Shown here one piece after another: positions 1-10,779 of a DNA stretch of 64,000 bases; position 1 is the first letter of the stretch, and each line of letters starts with the position of its first letter. A program made the position numbers and the translations under genes. The stretch is from Schistocerca nitens (Eukaryota > Arthropoda > Insecta > Orthoptera > Acrididae): contig NC_064614.1 of assembly GCF_023898315.1 (NCBI RefSeq), positions 376,091,348-376,155,347 on the forward strand. Direction: 5' to 3'. Below the pieces are notes generated by a model, which saw nothing but the letters and a program-made list of their open reading frames with translations, was not told the DNA's origin and did no database searches.

Positions 1-704
1 GGTTGACTGCACGCCGCTGTACTACAATTTATGACTCTCAGAGTATCATGTAAGACAGCAAATGGAAAGGAGAAAATAAAAATAAAGTCGGTTGAGAAAA
101 ATGAATAAATGCTACGTAATTAATCACAGAGCGCTGTGTGCTCCAGATGCTGTATTATATGCTGGGAGCTGCTAATCAAGGAAGCCCTATTGATTAGATG
201 TGTAAGATTCCATGCGAGCACTTCTGCCCACTCGCTGGTTACATGAAATGTAAAAACGAGGTAACTGATGTTGTCCTTTTCTTTCGACACAGCACATGAT
301 CGTTGGTCTATTCTAGCGTCTGGCGTTTATTCACGATTTGCAGCTGAAGGTCTGATATAGTATTCTATGTGTTGTCTCTACCTTAACCTAAGATCCTTGG
401 AAATAGCAGTAATTGATAATAATTAGTAGCCTTCAGCACTGAATCCCATTTCAGAATAAAAGAGTGAAGATAACTACAATAGGCTTTTGGACTCAAAATC
501 TATCTGGTGCACCTTTCTTATAAAGTCAGTAAATATTCGGCTTCAGGGCCTGCAACCTTTAGTAACGAATATGATGCCTTGTTTATCCGATCATATTTAT
601 AAATCCATACGTATCAGTTACTAACTCTATCGGATAGAAAGCACCAATTTAGGTGTCACACTTCGTTGGTTCGGTAAATGCAAAGAAAAATGACAAAGGG
701 CTAC
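1..704. other. no gene recognised
   Basis: AT-rich sequence with no coding frame of recognisable content, no SINE body and no terminal inverted repeat that I can see. Confidence 0.5.
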
Positions 705-706
705 TA

Positions 707-2110
707 CACTACTGGCCATTAAAATTGCTACACCAAGAAGAAATGCAGATGATAAACGGGTATTCATTAGACAAATATATTGTACTAGGACTGACATGTG
801 ATTACATTTTCACGCATTTTGGGTGCATAGATCCTGAGAAATCAGTACGCAAAACGACCACCTCTGGCGGTAATAACGACCTTGATACGCCTGGGCATTG
901 AGTCAAACAGAGCTTGGATGGAGTGTACAGGTACAGCTGCCCATGCAGCTTCAACACGATGCCACAGTTCATCAAGAGTAGTGACTGGGGTATTGTGACG
1001 AGCCAGTTGCACGGCCACCATTGACCAGACGTTTTCAGTTGGTGAGAGATCTGGAGAATGTGCTGGCCAGAGCAGCAGTCGAAAATTTTCTGTATCCAGA
1101 AAGGCCCGTACAGGACCTGCAACATGCGGTCGTGTATTACCCTGCTGAAATGTAGAGTTTCGCAGGGATCGAATGAAGGATAGCGCCACAGGTCGTAGCA
1201 CATCTGAAATGTAACGTCCACTGTTCAAAGTGCCGTCAATGCAAACAAGAGGTGACCGAGACGTGTAACCAATGGCACCCCGTACCATCACGCCGGGTGA
1301 TACGCCAGTATGGCGATGACGAAAACACGCTTCCAATATGCGTTCACCGCGACGTCGCCAAACACGGATGCGAACATCATGATGCCGTAAACAGAAACAG
1401 GATTCATCCGAAAAAATGACGTTTTGCCATTCGTGCACCCAGGTTTGACGTTAAGTACACCATCGCATGCGCTCCTGTCTGTGATGCAGCGTCAAAGGCA
1501 ACCGCAGCCATGGTCTCCGAGCTTATAGTCCATGCTGCTGCAAACGTCGTCGAACTGTTCGTGCAGATGGTCGTTGTCGTGCAAACGTCCCCATCTGTTG
1601 ACTCAGGGATCGATACGTGGCTGCACGATCCGTTACAGCCATGCGGATAAGATGCCTGTCATCTTAACTGCTAGTGATACGAGGCCGTTGGGATACAGAA
1701 CGGCGTTCCGTATTACTCTCCAGAACCCACCGATTCCACATTTTGCTAACAGTCATTGGATCTCGACCAACGCGAGCAGCAATGTCGCGATACAATAAAG
1801 CACAATCGCGATAGGCTACAATCCGACCTTTATCAAAGTCGGAAACGTGATGGTGCGCATTTCTCCTCCTGAAATGAGGTATCACAACAACGTTTCACCA
1901 GGCAACGACGGTCAGCTGCCGTTTGTGTATGAGAAATCGGTTGGAAACTTCCATGTCAGCACGTTGTAGGTGTCGCCACAGGCATCAGCCTTGTGTGAAT
2001 GTTCTGAAAAGCTAATCATTTGCATATCACAGCATCTTCTTCCTGCCGGTTAAATTTCGCGTCTGTAGCACGTCATATTCGTGGTGTAGCACTTTTAATG
2101 GTCAGTAGTG
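707..2110 (-). mobile_element. degenerate Tc1-like transposon with TA duplication
   Basis: The ends form terminal inverted repeats of about 30 bp: the left end starts CACTACTGGCCATTAAAA and the right end reads TTTTAATGGTCAGTAGTG. Each is flanked by TA (705-706 and 2111-2112), the target used by Tc1/mariner elements. The 1.4-kb interior carries a broken transposase on the minus strand. Length and end structure are normal for a Tc1-like element, so this is a full-length but dead copy. Confidence 0.9.
842..1885 (-). pseudogene. Tc1-like DDE transposase, inactivated
   Basis: Two readable pieces remain. Bases 1664-1885 encode the N-terminal helix-turn-helix region (FDKGRIVAYRD...DIAARVGRDP). Bases 842-1438 encode the DDE catalytic domain, with FSDES for the first Asp and SPDLSPTENVW for the Glu. 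The second catalytic motif, normally QQDN, reads QQGN, so the essential Asp is Gly (codon about 1139-1141). Between this site and the Glu there are 34 residues, the usual DD34E spacing. The frame is broken between 1438 and 1664. Loss of the Asp and the broken frame both argue against activity. Confidence 0.88.
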
Positions 2111-2359
2111 TATATGCACCTTGGAAGAAATGAAGGAAGGACGATTATGGTTTACTGTCCCGTCGACAACGAGGTCATTAGAGACGGAGCACAAGCTCGT
2201 ATTTTTTAAGTATGGGGAAGGAAATCGGCCGGCCACGCTCTTTCAAGGAAATCATTCCTCTATTTGCCTGGAGTGAGTTAGCGAAATCGCGGAAAACCTT
2301 AATTTGTATGGTCAGACACGATTTAGTTCGGTCGTCCTCCCAATTGCCTGTCCGTTTCA

Positions 2360-2550
2360 AATGGTTCAAATGGCTCTGAGCACTATGGGACTCAACTGCT
2401 GAGGTCATAAGTCCCCTAGAACTACTTAAACCTAACTAACCTAAGGACAACACACACATCCATGCCCGAGGCAGGATTCGAACCTGCGACCGTAGCGGTC
2501 GCGCGGTTCCAGACTGTAGCGCCAGAACCGCTCGGCCACCAGCGGCCGGC
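2360..2550 (-). mobile_element. tRNA-derived SINE, family 1
   Basis: Read on the minus strand it has a Pol III A box (TGGCCGAGCGG) and B box (GGTTCGAATCC), then the conserved body and a tail of ATTTGAACC-like units. It is flanked by 14-bp direct repeats GCCTGTCCGTTTCA at 2346-2359 and 2551-2564, a clean target-site duplication typical of LINE-driven retroposition. Confidence 0.95.
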
Positions 2551-2564
2551 GCCTGTCCGTTTCA

Positions 2565-2995
2565 CTAACCACTGAGTCACACCTTACGGTTGCACTATGG
2601 ATCTGCAGTGATTATACTGGTGCGCAGAAAAATGAAAGATCTGAAACTAATACTGCCGTAGGGTATTAAAAATTGCGTTGCCAAATAAAACAACAAATAA
2701 AGATCTGCTAGCCGTAACTGCACACCCTGGCTATGTAAACAGTTTGATGGCTGTAACGATGATGGTTGAGCTATGTGTCGACATTTGTGAAACATTTTAA
2801 TTCATTGTACTTCACTACAGTAAAACTTGTTGTAAGAGAAATATAATCTTTGATTACCATTAACAACGTCATGGGTCCCAGCTTTGATTCCAGGTCCTGA
2901 ATGAATGTTACATAACTATCAACAAAAACGCAGCCAACGACTTCTAGTATAAAGAGTCACCCTCATTCTGACAGTAGCCTGCTCATATAGGGGGA
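2565..2995. other. no gene recognised
   Basis: Short chance ORFs only; no repeat family recognised. Confidence 0.4.
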
Positions 2996-2999
2996 AGGA

Positions 3000-3435
3000 G
3001 CGAGTAGGTGTTGGAGGCAACGCCTTGTACTTATGGTGCTGAACTGCCCTTAAAAGGGAGAAAGAATCAGCAATGATCAACAGCATGAGGGGGCAGAAGA
3101 CATAGGGACCACTGCGTTTAAAACAATTATTGTTTATCCACAACAAATGTGACCATCATCCTGATGGTCTGTCCATTATCAAACGATTCCGAGTTAATCC
3201 TCATTCGGATCTCCAACAGGGGAGTTCCAAGGGGCAAGTGACCCTGAGAAACGGACTGAATAAGCAACGAAATCGTAGCTTCTACGAGACGGTGCGTGGA
3301 ACGTCAGAAGTCTGAATGTGGTCGGGAAGATATAAAATAGGAATAGGTAAATGGAATGGCTCAGTCTATATATAGTGGGAGTTAGTGAAATTAACTGGAA
3401 AGAGGATGAGGATTTCTGGTTAGATTCGTGTTGGG
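3000..3435 (+). mobile_element. RTE-like LINE, 5' fragment
   Basis: Around 3290-3420 a broken frame reads AWNVRSLNVVGKI and then VGVSEINWKEDE, which match the start of the APE endonuclease of RTE-type LINEs (family usually TWNVRSL... and LSEVRW). The stretch before it (3010-3200) shares wording with 30970-31150 ahead of another copy of the same domain, so it is probably the 5' leader of the element. In-frame stops and frame changes make it non-functional. Everything after the first endonuclease motifs is missing, replaced at about 3459 by a Tc1-like element. Confidence 0.7.
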
Positions 3436-3458
3436 TCAAATCGACTGCAGCACTTGAG

Positions 3459-4637
3459 TGGGTGCAGGTGATTAGACAGGATGCTTACGTACGTGTCACC
3501 TGTCAGAGCCGTATGTAGACGTATCAGGGATCCCGTATCATTCCAAACGCACACGCCCCACACCATTACAGAGAATCACCAGCTCGAACAATCCCCTACT
3601 CACATGCAGGATCCATGACCTCATGAGGTTATCTCACACCCGTACATGTCCATCCACTCGATACAATTTGAAACTATACTCGTCCGGCCAGACAACATGT
3701 TACCAGTCATCAACAGTCCAATGTCAGTGATGACGGGACAAGGCGAGGCTTAAAGCTTTGTTTCGTGCAGTCGTCAAGAGTACACGAGTGGACCTTGGGC
3801 TACGAAAGCCCATATAGATTATGTTTCGTTGAATAGTTCGCACACTGATGCTTGTTGATGGCCCAGCGTCGAAATCTGCAGCAATTTGCGGAAGGGTGTA
3901 CTTATGTTAAAAATATAAACTCCGTCCGAACAGGCCTTGGAAGGTCCGACGGTACCGACAGGCCGCCGTGGCATCCTCAGACCATAGGCGTGACTGGATG
4001 CGGATATAGACGGGCACGTAGTCAGCACACCACTCTCCCAGTCGTATGTCAGTTTACGAGACCGGAGCCGCTACTTCTCAACCAAGTAGCTCGTCAGTTT
4101 GCCTCACAAGGACTGAGTGCACCTCGCTTGCCAACCGCTCTCGGCAGGCCGGATGGTCATCCATCCAAGTATTAGCCCAGCCCGACAGCGCGGAACTTCG
4201 CTGATCTGACGGGAGTTGGTGATACCACTGCGGCAAGGCCATTGGCTGCACTTCTGTCACGTTGAACGATTCTCTTCAGTCGTTGTTGATCCCGTTCTTG
4301 TAGGATCTTTTTCCGGTTGCAGCTATGTCGGAGATTTTATATTTTACCGGATTCCTGATATTCACGGTACACTCGTGAATTGGTAGTGCGGGAAAATCCC
4401 CAATTCATCGCTACCTCGGAGGTGCTGTGTCCCATCGCTCGCGCGCCGACTATCACATCACATTCAAACTCATTTAAACCTTGATAACCTGCAATTGTAG
4501 CAGTAGAACTGATTTAACAACTACGCCACATACTTTTGTCTTATACAGGCGTTGCTGACCGCAGCGCCGTATTCTTCCTGTTTAGATATCTCTGTATTTG
4601 AATACGCATGCCTACACCAGTGTTTTTGGCGCTTCAG
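3459..4637 (-). mobile_element. degenerate Tc1-like element, left-truncated
   Basis: It shares long stretches with 16440-17160, for example the gcaggtgattagacaggatg block, the tttaccggattcctgat block and the right end ggcgcttcag. The right terminal repeat is present at about 4610-4637, while the left terminal part seen in the other copy is absent. The transposase frame (minus strand) is fragmented into short pieces. It is an old inactive copy. Confidence 0.8.
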
Positions 4638-4639
4638 TG

Positions 4640-6260
4640 CACATGCCGTCACAAGCAGAAGACGAAGAGACTGAAATTTTATGAGGACACTGAATGGGTA
4701 ATACATAATCCAAAGAGGAATTAAAATCCAAAACTAGTGGGTGACAGGAACGCAAGAGAACACGATGTAATAGAAGACATAAAATTGACTAGGTAGTAGT
4801 ACTTACAGAGGACAAAGACTGAATTCTGTAATAAAATGCAGCTGGTATTAGCAAATACACTATTCAAAAATCGCAAGAGGGGAAGGTATCCCTGGAGCCG
4901 ACCTAGGAACACGGGAACATTCCATGTGGAATACATCCAGGCGAGACAGAGATTCGGAAATCGGATAGGGGATTGTAAAGCGCCTCCAGGCACATATAGA
5001 GATTTAGATTACAATGAACCCGCTTTTCTTTGGTGACGTTAGTCTGAGAATGTGACGGCTACTTCCATTGGCATTGTGTGAACAGGCACCTTTTTTCTTC
5101 GGTGGCCGTAGGAGAGCGAAGACCTGCTCCTGGCGCGTTAGCCGGGCCGCGTTCAAAGCTTTGGATTTGAAAACGAAAATCTTCACTTTTCGTTATGTAT
5201 GTTGTAAATGGCCTCTAACCCACCTCTTCTTTAGTAAGAGGATGTATGTATTGAATTTTCTCCCGAGGCGAACATCCTGGCGTTAAAATATCATTACAGT
5301 GGATGAATATTGCGGAACTAGTAAACGTTTCGGTAAATGTTTTGTGGGTTCTTTCGGAACAATCTCTATTCCTTTAATTAATAATACACAAAAACTTAAG
5401 GCACTGTTTGGACTTATTTCTGTTGTTGAACTGCAATCAGATGGCGTTCGTTAGTCCTTCACTTGAATTACAGCTTGTTCATTGGCCGACAAATACTTCA
5501 AAGAGTGTTCACGCTGTGGGGCGGCGGGTGGAATAATTTTGTTATATAAGATGTAGAATGTTTTGTAATGTAGAAAGGATGCATTTTTCGGCCGATTAAC
5601 CATATGTGGGGTGGCAGGTGGAATGATTGTTTATAAAATGGTTCCTATTATTTATTTATTTAATGCTGTTGTTTGCCGTTCTCAACACTGGCTCTCTAAT
5701 TACAATATTGGCAACCAGAAAGTGATTAGCAAAACGTGAATCCTGTAATTAGATTTCCTAGTGCCCACTTCATCTGAGAAATACACTTATAGCTACAGCT
5801 TATAGCTCTGAGGAAATAGGAGATTGTCTGGGATTCATAATCCAAAACGATTCTGTCTAAAATGTTTACTATATTCTGAAAGTCACAGACCAAAAAAGTA
5901 TCCACACAATCCAACTACCAGAGCAGTTCAGAGTCTAATGCGCTGATGCAACTATAACTGTTCAAATCAACTGTTTAAGTGAATGCTCGCCATAATTTGA
6001 TGATAATGTTCATCAAACGCCCCGCTAAATAATGGTAGAAAGTTTGTCCCGCGGCGGCACGTGAAAATACGACATACGCAAACTGAAGATAGATCATTAA
6101 AGTCATCCCAGAATTAACACTTGACTCGAAAACGATTTCATGGTTACGCGTATCGCGAGTAATTTATTACGGCATCCAAGGCTGTTTATAGCAATGATAC
6201 CGATGCGACGCGACTCCCGGCACAGATGGTGCGCTAATCAGCGTCTGGAGAGAACTGGGG
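4640..6260. other. no gene recognised; short repeated motif
   Basis: No convincing coding region. Two related stretches at about 5514-5550 and 5605-5645 share GGGGYGGCRGGTGGAATRAT, and the core recurs at about 7582. ORFs at 4836-5036 and 5068-5286 have no family resemblance that I recognise. Confidence 0.4.
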
Positions 6261-6272
6261 CCTTTCTTCCTC

Positions 6273-6546
6273 TTTTTTTTTTTTAACTTTATTGATTTTC
6301 AATTCCCCCCGAAGGGGGGTGGCTGGCAGCAGCTTACTACGCTGCTCTACAGCCTACAGACTTTGTTTAAATAAAGGAAGAAGAAAGAAACAAGGTAAAA
6401 CAGGCGATAAAATGGTGATTTGAAGTGTAAAATGGCGTAAAAATGCGGAAAGTTAAAACAGAAAGCAAAAGGGGTTGGCAATGTAGATAAAATACACAGG
6501 AATCAGACAAGGAACATAGTTGACACACAATTAAAAAACACGGCGA
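6273..6546 (-). mobile_element. short retroposed insert with poly(A) (antisense) and TSD
   Basis: A run of 12 T at 6273-6284 is a poly(A) tail on the minus strand. The 274-bp insert is flanked by 11-bp direct repeats CTTTCTTCCTC at 6262-6272 and 6547-6557. The tail plus target-site duplication shows target-primed retroposition. The body (for example ccccccgaaggggggt just inside the tail) shows no coding sequence that I recognise. It could be a SINE or a 5'-truncated LINE 3' end. Confidence 0.8.
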
Positions 6547-6569
6547 CTTTCTTCCTCGCGCAGCGTTCT

Positions 6570-6580
6570 TATATATAAAG
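6570..6580 (+). promoter_or_regulatory. candidate TATA box
   Basis: TATATATAAAG sits in a GC-richer context about 120 bp ahead of an ATG and 157 bp ahead of a consensus splice donor. It lies 24 bp downstream of the retroposed insert's TSD. Promoter function is inference only. Confidence 0.35.
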
Positions 6581-6599
6581 CCGCGGTGCGGACGGCTAA

Positions 6600-6736
6600 G
6601 GGAACGCCCGATCAAAATTGCTCTACTGACTAGCCGCTGGACTAGTAATGCACCACTTTAAGTTATTGAATAAATCATTGCTTCCTTTGCTGATGGCCGA
6701 TGAAGCTCTCAATTTAAATGTGCAATCAGCACACAG
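6600..6736 (+). other. candidate first exon (speculative)
   Basis: An ATG at 6693 with G at +4 opens a frame, MADEALNLNVQSAH, that stays open to CAG|GTAAGT at 6736/6737, a perfect consensus 5' splice site. With the TATA box at 6570 this has the geometry of a short first exon. No downstream exon was identified, the peptide is too short to classify, and chance cannot be excluded. Confidence 0.22.
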
Positions 6737-6739
6737 GTA

Positions 6740-7804
6740 AGTAATCATAATAAAAGTCTGACGTGGCTAAGTCAAATATTTTGGGCGAGAGAATTAATTT
6801 AATTACACTACACGCAGTAGACGAGCTCTGAACTTGCCCTTTGGAGATACGCTATCGCTATAGTATTATAGTTATTCAATTGAAACGTCTCACATCTTTA
6901 TGATTATAGCGGATCTCCCTTCTACTTAAATTTAAACATCCTAGCCTTATTTATTCGCCTACTTAATCTATCTTGCTTCCATAATTTCTAAGACAAAAAC
7001 CAGAAAGCCATGAATTTCAACAGAAATTTTAATTTTTGAAATCCAGAATACTGTTTTTACTAAATTATTATGAAAAAGGAATCTAAATATAAATTTTTAA
7101 GTCTCTAGCTCTTTTCTGTTGCGTCAATGATTTTTACAGAAAAACGTCCAAATTTCGGAAAAGGTTAAAGTTATTGAACTGACATTCAACACATATTGAT
7201 TTAGTGTTACTCCTGACATGCTAGAAACGTTTCAGGTTATTTACTTGATTTTTAAAGTATTGCGCAACATTTATGAGGTCAGAGCTAGTTACAGCAGACT
7301 AGGCTGGAGGCTGCTTCCCTACAACGCCCATGTAGATATTTCGTGTTCTATGTCTGTAAGACCTTGCATCATCTCTCAATGGGCTTTGTCAGTGGCTATG
7401 TATAATTTGGTGTAATTTGTTCATCGGTCACACGTGGTTACACACCGGGTTCTTTTAGCTTTTGCCCACGTATTTATACATACAGTGAGTAGATCGGACA
7501 CGCCATTTATTGTAGTAACTTTGCTCACAATAGAGTGGTTTATACAAGATCTTTAAGCAATTGGTGGCACAAAATTACCATTTGGGGTGGCAGGTGGTCA
7601 TGAAATGTGTTAAGGCATCCACGATATTCTGATATTTTCTGGAAGAAAATGGAGAATGGTTAATATCGTATGTGTATCTGGAAATAAATCATAAAGTTGG
7701 GTCAGGACATAAAACAGGAGACAATGAGCAACGATTCTAAGTGCTCCTGTGAGCGTTACGTAAAGGAATACATTTCGTTACATTCAGACATGTATTTTGA
7801 TATC
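6740..7804. other. no gene recognised
   Basis: AT-rich, with no repeat family identified except one more copy of the GGGGTGGCAGGTGG motif at about 7582. Confidence 0.45.
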
Positions 7805-7806
7805 TA

Positions 7807-9228
7807 CACTCCTGGAAATGGAAAAAAGAACACATTGACACCGGTGTGTCACACCCACCATACTTGCTCCGGACACTGCGAGAGGGCTGTACAAGCAATG
7901 ATCACACGCACGGCACAGCGGACACACCAAGAACCGCGGCGTTGGCCATCGAATGGCGCTAGCTGCGCAGCATTTGTGCACCGCCGCCGTCTGTGTCAGC
8001 CAGTTTGCCGTGGCATACGGAGCTCCATCGCAGTCTTTAACACTGGTAGCATGCCGCGACAGCGTGGACGTGAACCGTATGTGCAGTTGACGGACTTTGA
8101 GCGAGGGCGTACAGTGGGCATGCGGGAGGCCGGGTGGACGTACCGCCGAATTGCTCAACACGTGGGGCGTGAGGTCTCCACAGTACATCGATGTTGTCGC
8201 CAGTGGTCGGCGGAAGGTGCACGTGCCCGTCGACCTGGGACCGGACCGCAGCGACGCACGGATGCACGCCAAGACCGTAGGATCCTACGCAGTGCCGTAG
8301 GGGACCGCACCGCCACTTCCCAGCAAATTAGGGACACTGTTGCTCCTGGGGTATCGGCGAGGACCATTCGCAACCGTCTCCATGAAGCTGGGCTACGGTC
8401 CCGCACACCGTTAGGCCGTCTTCCGCTCACGCCCCAACATCGTGCAGCCCGCCTCCAGTGGTGTCGCGACAGGCGTGAATGGAGGGACGAATGGAGACGT
8501 GTCGTCTTCAGCGATGAGAGTCGCTTCTGCCGTGGTGCCAATGATGGTCGTATGCGTGTTTGGCGCCGTGCAGGTGAGCGCCACAATCAGGACTGCATAC
8601 GACCGAGGCACACAGGGCCAACACCCGGCATCATGGTGTGGGGAGCGATCTCCTACACTGGCCGTACACCACTGGTGATCGTCGAGGGGACACTGAATAG
8701 TGCACGGTACATCCAAACCGTCATCGAACCCATCGTTCTACCATTCCTAGACCGGCAAGGGAACTTGCTGTTCCAACAGGACAATGCACGTCCGCATGTA
8801 TCCCGTGCCACCCAACGTGCTCTAGAAGGTGTAAGTCAACTACCCTGGCCAGCAAGATCTCCGGATCTGTCCCCCATTGAGCATGTTTGGGACTGGATGA
8901 AGCGTCGTCTCACGCGGTCTGCACGTCCAGCACGAACGCTGGTCCAACTGAGGCGCCAGGTGGAAATGGCATGGCAAGCCGTTCCACAGGACTACATCCA
9001 GCATCTCTACGATCGTCTCCATGGGAGAATAGCAGCCTGCATTGCTGCGAAAGGTGGGTATACACTGTACTAGTGCCGACATTGTGCATGCTCTGTTGCC
9101 TGTGTCTATGTGCCTGTGGTTCTGTCAGTGTGATCATGTGATGTATCTGACCCCAGGAATGTGTCAATAAAGTTTCCCCTTCCTGGGACAATGAATTCAC
9201 GGTGTTCTTATTTCAATTTCCAGGAGTG
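7807..9228 (+). mobile_element. complete Tc1-like transposon, copy 1
   Basis: The element is 1,422 bp with 27-bp terminal inverted repeats (start CACTCCTGGAAATGGAAA, end TTTCAATTTCCAGGAGTG) and TA on both sides (7805-7806, 9229-9230). It contains one uninterrupted transposase gene on the plus strand. A second copy of exactly the same length at 38350-39771 differs at only about a dozen positions, so both inserted recently on an evolutionary scale. Confidence 0.96.
8051..9073 (+). CDS. Tc1-like transposase, intact
   Basis: A 340-residue DDE transposase, predicted to bind the terminal repeats and cut and paste the element in the nucleus. Paired-type helix-turn-helix regions lie at about residues 11-55 and 73-120, separated by an Arg/Gly/Pro-rich linker. 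Catalytic residues are D155 (FSDES), D244 (FQQDN) and E277 (SPDLSPIEHVW). Only 32 residues separate D244 and E277, against 34 in classical Tc1. I chose ATG 8051 because it directly precedes the first helix-turn-helix. The frame is open further upstream to 7697, but that part lies outside the element. No stop or frameshift is visible. It differs from copy 2 at residues 7, 21, 161 and 318. Confidence 0.93.
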   Translation: MPRQRGREPYVQLTDFERGRTVGMREAGWTYRRIAQHVGREVSTVHRCCRQWSAEGARARRPGTGPQRRTDARQDRRILRSAVGDRTATSQQIRDTVAPGVSARTIRNRLHEAGLRSRTPLGRLPLTPQHRAARLQWCRDRREWRDEWRRVVFSDESRFCRGANDGRMRVWRRAGERHNQDCIRPRHTGPTPGIMVWGAISYTGRTPLVIVEGTLNSARYIQTVIEPIVLPFLDRQGNLLFQQDNARPHVSRATQRALEGVSQLPWPARSPDLSPIEHVWDWMKRRLTRSARPARTLVQLRRQVEMAWQAVPQDYIQHLYDRLHGRIAACIAAKGGYTLY

Positions 9229-9230
9229 TA

Positions 9231-9384
9231 GTATGTGATGCTCTTCGAAGGTCATCGTGTAGACATCTGCTTAAGGCGTTGGGCATTTTTACTACTGTGT
9301 CAGTATTGTAATAGTAGTTAAAATGCTCTACTCCTTAAGCAGATGACTACAAGATGACCGTCGGAGAACACCACATATTACTTT
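9231..9384. repeat. imperfect foldback of about 150 bp
   Basis: The left arm (gtatgtgatgctcttcgaag... then catctgcttaagg) is inverted at the right (ccttaagcagatg... then ccacatattac), with arms of about 60-70 bp around a short centre near 9306. The right arm overlaps the LINE coding remnant at 9328-9537, so this is probably a local inverted duplication of LINE sequence. Confidence 0.7.
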
Positions 9385-10060
9385 TACGTACGGGTTTGAG
9401 CAATGAAGAGTTTTTTTTCTTAAAGATGAGTTACTCCAGAACATTGTTCCATATGACAGTACTGAATGAAAATAGGCAAAATATGTTACACTTACTGACC
9501 TAGTGACATGTCTCACCAAGATTTCCAATGACTCCAAGTGGAAATGTTGTTAAACTAAGTTGTTTTAAGAGTGTCCAAATGTGCTTTTTCCAGTTTAAAT
9601 TCTAATCAATATGAACAACTAAGGAATTTTGAAGAGTACACTCTACTGTTTATCATTTGTCATCATCTGTAACACTTATCATCGGTGTAGTACATCTGTA
9701 TATGCGGAACTGAACTTTTTAAAATTGAAGGTGAAACCATTGCAGAAAACTAATCAACGACACTTTTAAAAACGTTGTTTGCCGTTTCTTCTGTTTTTGT
9801 ATGTATGCTTGGATTGATTATAATACTAACGTCATTTGAAAAAACTACTAACTTTACTTGTTGTGCTGTTGTATATTAGATGGAAAATCGTGTACATATT
9901 TGAGGAATATTAGTGATCCAAGATTGAGTCTTGGGGACCACCATACGTGATACTTCCTCAGTCACTATTACGTCCCTGCAATCCATCGGTTGAACTATGG
10001 AGTCCTTACCACCACATCCGTGACGAAAATCGTTCATAAACAACTGCTTCGGCTGCAAAG
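9310..10060 (-). pseudogene. LINE reverse transcriptase remnant
   Basis: Broken frames on the minus strand recall non-LTR reverse transcriptase palm to C-terminal region. At 9880-9960 a fragment resembles the GSVLGPLLFLIYVNDF block. At about 9831-9842 the catalytic FADD site reads FSND. At about 9600 NWKKHI...LLKQLS matches the usual NWKxHI block. Bases 9328-9537 read YFAYFHSVLSYGTMFW, the C-terminal LSYGxxFWG block. Several frame changes and the lost catalytic Asp mark it as dead. The copy lacks the endonuclease. Confidence 0.7.
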
Positions 10061-10775
10061 GTCCTGGATGGTTGGTGACAAAATTATTGTTTACGCAAGA
10101 CAGAAAAAAATTTGTATACTTAATACTCTACAATTTAATAGGCAAGATACAACAATTCCAGTTTTTCTGGACACTTCTACTTTCGATTCCTTTGCTACTG
10201 ATCATGCAGTGGTTTGCTTATGGTCAAGGGCGATATTGCTCCCTGTTTGAAGATTCACCATAGTTTCAGTAGCTACTCATACACCGTTATGTTTTATTTT
10301 CTCGGACTCCTGTGGACTTAATCTCATAATCGTTGATGTTGTTGACATATAGAAACTGTGGGAAATGTTGACGACCATGTTTTGTGTGGTACAGCAGCAA
10401 AGACACAGTTTCTGCGGAGTACTTTAAAACTTGTCTTGCAAGGAGTACAGGAGAGCAACCAGGCTCCATCAAGAGCGCATTGCCCCACAGCCCAATGAGG
10501 AAAAGAAAGAAATGGGAAAAAACAAGGAAAGAATTAAAATGGAAAGGAATGTGGGTAAAAATAGTAACATGTATAACGATGGCGCAGGGAAATGCGAAAT
10601 TTTGAAGTAACGCAGTTTCCACGAACGAACTAAGGAAACGGGAAATTTTGAAGTAACATAATTTCCAAGAAAAAACTAAAGAAAAATAAATTTTACTGAC
10701 GAAAATACACGTGTGTAGTATACTACTTACGTTTCCTTCAGAAAATGTCACACAGTCTCTTTAGTTCTCAAGAAT
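10061..10775. other. no gene recognised
   Basis: Purine-rich and AT-rich sequence with short unlinked ORFs; no family recognised. Confidence 0.4.
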
Positions 10776-10779
10776 GACG

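Noticed and set aside
4836..5286. Possible small genes at 4836-5036 and 5068-5286
   Set aside because: The peptides have no recognisable domain, partner exon or promoter; length is within chance expectation.
7697..8050. 118-codon N-terminal extension of the first Tc1-like transposase frame
   Set aside because: It begins outside the transposon and crosses the terminal repeat and leader. The conserved protein starts at 8051, and the second copy lacks the same extension beyond its own leader.
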